Below are positions 6,251 to 9,621 of a DNA stretch of 9,621 nucleotides, one piece after another. Under the pieces are notes generated by a model, which was given only the letters and a program-made list of their open reading frames with translations, had not been told where the DNA came from and made no database searches. How positions within the stretch are numbered: the stretch's first letter is position 1; every line of letters starts with the position of its first letter. Origin of the DNA: Bacteroidales bacterium. Its GTDB lineage: Bacteria; Bacteroidota; Bacteroidia; Bacteroidales; UBA7960. The stretch lies in contig SKTA01000227.1 of NCBI GenBank assembly GCA_007122745.1, positions 1-9,621 on the forward strand, given 5' to 3'. A program made the position numbers and the translations under genes.

Positions 6251-6649
6251 ATGGAAACGAAACGTGAAAAAACAAGGTATTCGGATGAGGAGCTGAATGA
6301 ATTCAGAGAGATCATCAACAAAAAGCTCGAAGAAGCCAGAGAGGGGCTGAAGCTACTCACCGAAGCATATACAACCCAGAATGCAAACGACACCAATGAC
6401 ACATCCCCATCTTTCAAGATCCTGGAAGAGGGTTCACAGGTGTTGTCTAAAGAGGAAAACAGCCAACTTGCCGCGCGGCAGCAAAAGTTCATCCGTGACC
6501 TTGAAAATGCGCTGATCCGCATCGAGAACAAGACTTATGGCGTATGCCGGGTCACCGGAAAGCTGATCTCAAAAGAGCGATTGCGCAGCGTTCCACACGC
6601 GACACTTAGCATTGAAGCGAAAATGAACAGAAAGCCAAACGAAATTTAG
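6251..6649 (+). CDS. TraR/DksA-family transcription factor with degenerate zinc finger
   Basis: The 132-residue protein has the DksA layout: a long charged helical hairpin (about 10-95), then the finger segment TYGVCRVTGKLISKERLRSV and PHATLSIEA. Proteins of this family enter the RNA polymerase secondary channel and alter initiation, often with (p)ppGpp. Of the four zinc positions (CxxC-x17-CxxC), only C99 remains; the others are T102, S120 and A123. The fold probably forms without zinc, as in known cysteine-poor DksA relatives. The equivalent of the acidic coiled-coil tip of E. coli DksA is not clear; E59-E60 lie in that area. It sits between ileS (11 bp) and lspA (8 bp) in one operon, an order I recall as common in Bacteroidota. 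Confidence 0.9.
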   Translation: METKREKTRYSDEELNEFREIINKKLEEAREGLKLLTEAYTTQNANDTNDTSPSFKILEEGSQVLSKEENSQLAARQQKFIRDLENALIRIENKTYGVCRVTGKLISKERLRSVPHATLSIEAKMNRKPNEI

Positions 6650-6657
6650 CGGCTACC

Positions 6658-8133
6658 TTGAAAAAGTGTTACATCCCCTGGATCGTAATTCCGTCGATAA
6701 TTCTGATTGACCAGCTTACAAAGGTTCTGGTTAAAACCTCCTTAACACTCGGTCAAAGCATCCCGGTTTTAGGAGACTGGTTCATCATTCATTTTACGGA
6801 AAACTACGGAATGGCCTTCGGTCTGGAATTTTCCGGTGAATATGGAAAATTGGTCCTCAGCATCTTTCGTATTGTTGCGGTCATCTTTATCGGATGGTAC
6901 CTTACCCGCCTGGTCAAACGACCGGCAAAGAAAGGGTTGATTTTTGCCATTTCACTCATCATGGGAGGTGCCATTGGTAACATCATCGACAGCAGTTTTT
7001 ACGGCCTGCTTTTTAGCGCAAGCTATTTCAATCAGGTAGCGGAGTTCCTTCCGGAAGGAGGTGGCTACGGCACCTTCCTGCACGGGAAAGTGGTTGACAT
7101 GCTCTATTTCCCAATTATTCAGGGACGTTTCCCCGAATGGATGCCCCTCAGGGGGGGTGACACCTTTGTGTTTTTCAGACCTGTCTTCAACATCGCAGAT
7201 TCAGCCATCTCCATTGGTGTATTTACCCTGCTCGTGTTCCAGAAAAGATTCTTCCCCAAAAAGCATCACGCTGCAAATACTTCAGCGTCAGGGGAAATGA
7301 ATGACAATGCTGACAAGGAAGTCGCCCTTGAACAGGAAGAACAAGAACAGGATAATGAAGGATTCCTTTTCGAACAGATCATTTTTGGGCCAATCAAAAG
7401 CCGGCGCCTGGGGATCTCACTTGGCGTGAACCTGCTTCCCCTCAATAGTAAACACTGCAGTTTCAACTGTTTGTATTGCGAGTGTGGGTGGACCAAACCG
7501 GAAAAGGAAGCATGCACCGTTTACCCAACCAGGGAAGAGATCAGGGAAGCGCTTGAAAAAAAGCTGGAAGCAATGAAGGTCCGGAAAGCAATGCTCGACA
7601 CCATCACCTTTGCCGGGAATGGGGAACCGACACTGCACAGCGATTTTGATGGCATCATTGATGACACCATCGCCCTGCGCGATAAATATTATCCCTCAGC
7701 ACGCATTGCCGTACTCAGCAATGGCAGCATGGCAGGGAAAGAAGAGGTTGCGGAAGCCCTGAAAAAAGTGGATCAAAACATCCTGAAACTGGATGCAGGT
7801 ACCGATGAAACATTTCAGAAGATCAACAATCCGCGCATTCGGATCAGTCTTGAGGAAATTCTTAAAAACCTGGAAAAATTCAAAGGCAACCTGATCATCC
7901 AGGCCCTTTTTGTACGTGGCACCTACAAGGGGGTTGACTTTGATAATACGACCGATAAAGAGGTCAATGCCTGGCTGCAACACCTTAAAAAACTTCAACC
8001 GTCGCTGGTGATGATCTACCCCATTGCCCGTGCCACACCTGCTGAAGGGGTTCAAAAAGTTCCGATGGAGACCCTGGAGGAGATCGCTGAAAAAGTTGAA
8101 GCCCTCGGGGTCAAAACAGAGGTATACCCCTGA
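6658..8133 (+). CDS. lspA: Fusion protein: lipoprotein signal peptidase II (LspA) + radical SAM domain
   Basis: One 491-residue open frame holds two enzymes. Residues 1 to about 203 are LspA, the inner-membrane aspartyl protease that cleaves prolipoprotein signal peptides. It shows DQLTK (18-22), GNIID with catalytic D111, and NIADSAI with catalytic D181, plus the longer segment between them usual in Bacteroidota LspA. Residues about 204-237 are a polar, Glu/Gln-rich linker. Residues about 238-491 are a radical SAM domain with FGPIKSRRLGISLGVNLLP, the 4Fe-4S motif CxxxCxxC (C267, C271, C274, followed by C276) and AGNGEPTLH; it resembles COG0731-type radical SAM proteins, whose substrates are mostly unknown. 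LspA has its C-terminus in the cytoplasm, so the radical SAM part would lie on the correct side for SAM and reductant. The start is TTG 6658. I see no frameshift sign; M214 in the linker (ATG 7297) could be an internal start for a separate radical SAM protein. Confidence 0.92.
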   Translation: MKKCYIPWIVIPSIILIDQLTKVLVKTSLTLGQSIPVLGDWFIIHFTENYGMAFGLEFSGEYGKLVLSIFRIVAVIFIGWYLTRLVKRPAKKGLIFAISLIMGGAIGNIIDSSFYGLLFSASYFNQVAEFLPEGGGYGTFLHGKVVDMLYFPIIQGRFPEWMPLRGGDTFVFFRPVFNIADSAISIGVFTLLVFQKRFFPKKHHAANTSASGEMNDNADKEVALEQEEQEQDNEGFLFEQIIFGPIKSRRLGISLGVNLLPLNSKHCSFNCLYCECGWTKPEKEACTVYPTREEIREALEKKLEAMKVRKAMLDTITFAGNGEPTLHSDFDGIIDDTIALRDKYYPSARIAVLSNGSMAGKEEVAEALKKVDQNILKLDAGTDETFQKINNPRIRISLEEILKNLEKFKGNLIIQALFVRGTYKGVDFDNTTDKEVNAWLQHLKKLQPSLVMIYPIARATPAEGVQKVPMETLEEIAEKVEALGVKTEVYP

Positions 8134-8142
8134 TCCCATGAT

Positions 8143-8171
8143 ATTGTTCTCACAATAAAGTATTATTTTTG
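8143..8171 (+). promoter_or_regulatory. Possible promoter with small inverted repeat before the exosortase gene
   Basis: TATTTTTG (8164-8171) matches the -7 form and TTG (8144-8146) could be the -33 box, but the spacing is 17 bp, shorter than the usual 19-20. ATTGT-TCTC-ACAAT (8143-8156) overlaps the -33 box. The ATG follows only 9 bp after the -7 box, so the transcript would be almost leaderless. Read-through from the lspA operon, whose stop is 47 bp upstream, is an alternative. Confidence 0.3.
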
Positions 8172-8180
8172 TTTAAGATT

Positions 8181-8765
8181 ATGAGCAAAAAAGACAGGGA
8201 AAGACGCAAACAAAAACGGCTGCAAAAAGAGCAGCAAAAAGCCAGAAGGCAAGAGCTGATATACAAGCTTAAGCCATTGTTGTATACATTTGTGGTATGG
8301 TTTGCGTTGAAATCCATTGTTTACATTCCTGCAATTGGCAATACCGTTGAGCCATTCTTTGTCAGTCTGACAACACATACCTCATACTGGTTCGGACGTC
8401 TGCTGTTTATTCCCATTCAAATGCATGGTGTTCCCTATTTGTCTGTCAACAACTTCTTCATGGAGGTTATCATGGAATGCACGGCATATAACTTTTATCT
8501 GTTTGTGATTGTTTTGACAATTTTTTCACGCTGGCCACTCAGACACAAATTTATCAGTCTGGGTATATTTCTGGCGATCATTTTTGTGATCAACAGCTTC
8601 CGGTTCATTACAATGGGATATGTTGGAAGTTATCGCCCCGACCTGTTTGATTTAGTGCACGATTATGTCTGGAACATCCTGTTCGGGTTCCTGGTGTTTG
8701 GTATATGGATCTGGCGTGAAGAAACTGCAAGGCGCGATGCCATGAAGAAACCTGTAAAAAATTGA
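8181..8765 (+). CDS. Small exosortase/archaeosortase-family membrane protease-transpeptidase
   Basis: The 194-residue protein begins with about 30 highly charged, mostly basic residues (SKKDRERRKQKRLQKEQQK), followed by about five hydrophobic segments. It has the exosortase catalytic set in order: C100 in MECTAYNF, R141 in NSFRF and H160 in HDYVWNILFG. These enzymes recognise a C-terminal tripartite sorting tag (short motif, TM helix, basic end) on exported proteins and cleave or transfer it at the membrane. The motif after the Cys is Thr-Ala rather than the common Ser/Thr-Gly, as other Bacteroidota members also vary here. The protein is at the small end of the family. ATG 8181 is preferred over TTG 8169, which overlaps the -7 box. 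A membrane protein gene follows after 25 bp. The subfamily and the tag it recognises are unknown, and no tagged substrate gene is visible. Confidence 0.82.
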   Translation: MSKKDRERRKQKRLQKEQQKARRQELIYKLKPLLYTFVVWFALKSIVYIPAIGNTVEPFFVSLTTHTSYWFGRLLFIPIQMHGVPYLSVNNFFMEVIMECTAYNFYLFVIVLTIFSRWPLRHKFISLGIFLAIIFVINSFRFITMGYVGSYRPDLFDLVHDYVWNILFGFLVFGIWIWREETARRDAMKKPVKN

Positions 8766-8790
8766 TAATAAAGGTGTTGTTTTTGCTTTA

Positions 8791-9303
8791 ATGGCAATAA
8801 TAGTTATGAAAAAGCTGATCAAAAAAATCGTCCTGCTGCTGGCTGCCACAATATTGGCAACAGTACTATGGTTTGCCGGCCTCCAGCAAACATATGCACG
8901 GGTGCTCTCTTTTACCACAAATACCGTTTTATCAGCTGCCGGACGCACATCCGGTATTCAGGTCGAGAAACAGGACGATGCACACGTCTTTCAGATTTAT
9001 ACGATCATCGAAAACCAACAAGCCCAATACCCTCAGAAGTACAGCATACTTTTGCTACCATCCGTCATGATGTTTGCCTGGATAGCCTTTACCCCGTTTT
9101 TCCGAAAACCGAAGGAGGCAATACGGTCTTCCTTTATCCTGTTTCTTGTTTTTTTGTTTACCCAGGTGGTCTTCCTACTTTTACTTACTGCCTATTACTC
9201 CTCCCCAATAGCAAGTTTTTTCTATGATGTGATGATGGACGGGTTTTACATTATCGCCTTGGGAATCATCATTATCGACAACCTCATTGATCCTGTTTTT
9301 TGA
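8791..9303 (+). CDS. Four-TM membrane protein, probable exosortase partner
   Basis: The 170-residue protein has a basic start (MKKLIKK) and a first TM helix at about 13-30. An extracytoplasmic stretch of about 55 residues follows (31-85), then TM helices at about 86-103, 112-136 and 147-165. The layout (one TM, short periplasmic domain, then a helical bundle) resembles the membrane proteins encoded next to XrtH-type exosortases, although I cannot assign a family by sequence. Its position 25 bp after the exosortase gene, with no promoter between them, supports a shared operon and function. ATG 8806 (MKKLIKK) is an equally plausible start, five codons later. It has no cysteines and no recognisable catalytic motif. 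A role as accessory or scaffold for the exosortase is inference. Confidence 0.72.
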   Translation: MAIIVMKKLIKKIVLLLAATILATVLWFAGLQQTYARVLSFTTNTVLSAAGRTSGIQVEKQDDAHVFQIYTIIENQQAQYPQKYSILLLPSVMMFAWIAFTPFFRKPKEAIRSSFILFLVFLFTQVVFLLLLTAYYSSPIASFFYDVMMDGFYIIALGIIIIDNLIDPVF

Positions 9304-9330
9304 ACCAATAATGATTAAGGTTGAGGTTAA

Positions 9331-9358
9331 GAAGCTGGAAGGAAGAAGCTGGAAGGAA
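9331..9358. repeat. 14-bp tandem repeat GAAGCTGGAAGGAA, two copies
   Basis: Two exact copies lie at 9331-9344 and 9345-9358, and a third starts as GAAGAG. The core AAGCTGGAAG also occurs in the 70-bp units near 2195 and 2265. Confidence 0.75.
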
Positions 9359-9370
9359 GAAGAGATTAGT

Positions 9371-9426
9371 AAATTAGCAAATTAGCAAATGTGAAAATTA
9401 GCAAATGTGAAAATTAGCAGATGTGC
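9371..9426. repeat. 16-bp tandem repeat ATTAGCAAATGTGAAA and related words
   Basis: AAATTAGCAA (9371-9380) leads into two exact copies of ATTAGCAAATGTGAAA (9381-9396 and 9397-9412), then ATTAGCAGATGTGC (9413-9426). The words ATTAGCAAAT and GCAGATGTGC also make up the units at 2108-2290. The rest of 9304-9560 holds AGAGCTGGGAGCTGAG, GGCGCGAAGACGCGAC and AATCAACCAATCACC-type low-complexity words, and no gene. Confidence 0.75.
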
Positions 9427-9517
9427 TAATTGGATCTGAGAGCTGGGAGCTGAGGTGATGGCGCGAAGACGCGACTTAACAAAAATCAACCAATCACCTA
9501 ATCAACCATTCAACGTA

Positions 9518-9542
9518 AAGACAAGGCATGCTGCCTTATCTT
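9518..9542. repeat. Palindromic element upstream of the last gene
   Basis: AAGACAAGGCA (9518-9528) and TGCCTTATCTT (9532-9542) pair over 11 positions with a single C/A mismatch and the 3-nt loop TGC. It resembles the GTAGAGACAAGGCATGCCTTG palindromes widespread in Bacteroidota intergenic DNA. Its right arm contains TATCTTG, one base short of a -7 box, 17 bp before the next ATG, so it may also bear on that gene's promoter. Confidence 0.6.
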
Positions 9543-9560
9543 GTAAAAAATCATGTAACA

Positions 9561-9621
9561 ATGTGGAAAGAAGAAAACAACCAGCTGGTCCGTCATTATG
9601 AGTTTAAGAACTTCCCGGAGG
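9561..9621 (+). CDS. Probable pterin-4a-carbinolamine dehydratase (3' truncated)
   Basis: Twenty codons are visible from ATG 9561, reading MWKEENNQLVRHYEFKNFPE, and the frame is open at the window edge. The pattern W-x-E/K, L-x-R-x-(Y/F)-x-F-x-(N/D)-F is how small (about 75-100 residue) 4a-hydroxytetrahydrobiopterin dehydratases begin. These recycle the pterin cofactor after aromatic amino acid hydroxylation, and many bacterial members have unclear roles. The catalytic histidine motif lies beyond the window, so the call rests on the N-terminus alone. Confidence 0.6.
   Translation, partial: MWKEENNQLVRHYEFKNFPE

Noticed and set aside
8133..8171. Terminator between the lspA fusion and the exosortase gene
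   Set aside because: The only stem is the 5-bp ATTGT/ACAAT, which is too weak, and the following T-rich segment fits a -7 box better.
8868..9227. Second + strand frame inside the exosortase partner gene
   Set aside because: It overlaps the 170-residue membrane protein entirely, lacks coherent membrane segments and has mixed composition; the 8791 frame has clear TM helices.

Overview
The window looks like a chromosomal segment of a member of the Bacteroidota, probably an uncultured Bacteroidales-like lineage. Several signs agree. Candidate promoters match the Bacteroidota -7 form TAnnTTTG, with a TTTG/TTG box about 20 bp upstream in two cases, and no gene has a clear Shine-Dalgarno site. IleRS is the large eukaryote-like type. 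The TraR/DksA protein has lost most zinc-ligand cysteines. LspA carries a long extra segment before its second catalytic aspartate. The non-coding DNA is full of simple-word repeats of the kind common in environmental Bacteroidota. All supported genes are on the + strand.

Layout. 2-133 is the C-terminal end of a membrane protein. 242-703 is an unrecognised small basic protein with four N-terminal cysteines and its own predicted promoter. 771-1370 is a response regulator (receiver plus Fis-type helix-turn-helix, no AAA+ domain) behind a promoter that contains a 17-bp palindrome. 1407-2108 is trmJ, a tRNA ribose methyltransferase, starting 36 bp later in the same frame. 2108-2700 is a repeat island: a 63/70-bp tandem repeat built on a 7-bp word, then several hairpins, three of which share the loop GCTTGA on different paired stems, then low-complexity words. 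2868-8133 is a tight cluster of ileS, a TraR/DksA-family gene and lspA, with gaps of 11 and 8 bp. In this cluster lspA is joined in one open frame to a radical SAM domain. 8181-9303 is a small exosortase/archaeosortase-family gene followed by a four-TM membrane protein that is probably its partner. 9331-9542 is a second repeat island using some of the same words as the first. 9561 onward is the start of what is probably a pterin-4a-carbinolamine dehydratase gene, cut by the window edge.

Together the genes cover translation (IleRS, TrmJ), transcription control (response regulator, DksA-like protein) and maturation of envelope proteins (LspA for lipoproteins, exosortase for a C-terminal sorting signal). 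The most unusual items are the LspA-radical SAM fusion, the exosortase pair with a Cys-Thr-Ala active-site motif, the GIHH version of the HIGH motif in IleRS, and the constant-loop, variable-stem hairpin family. No tRNA, rRNA, CRISPR array, transposase or phage gene was seen.
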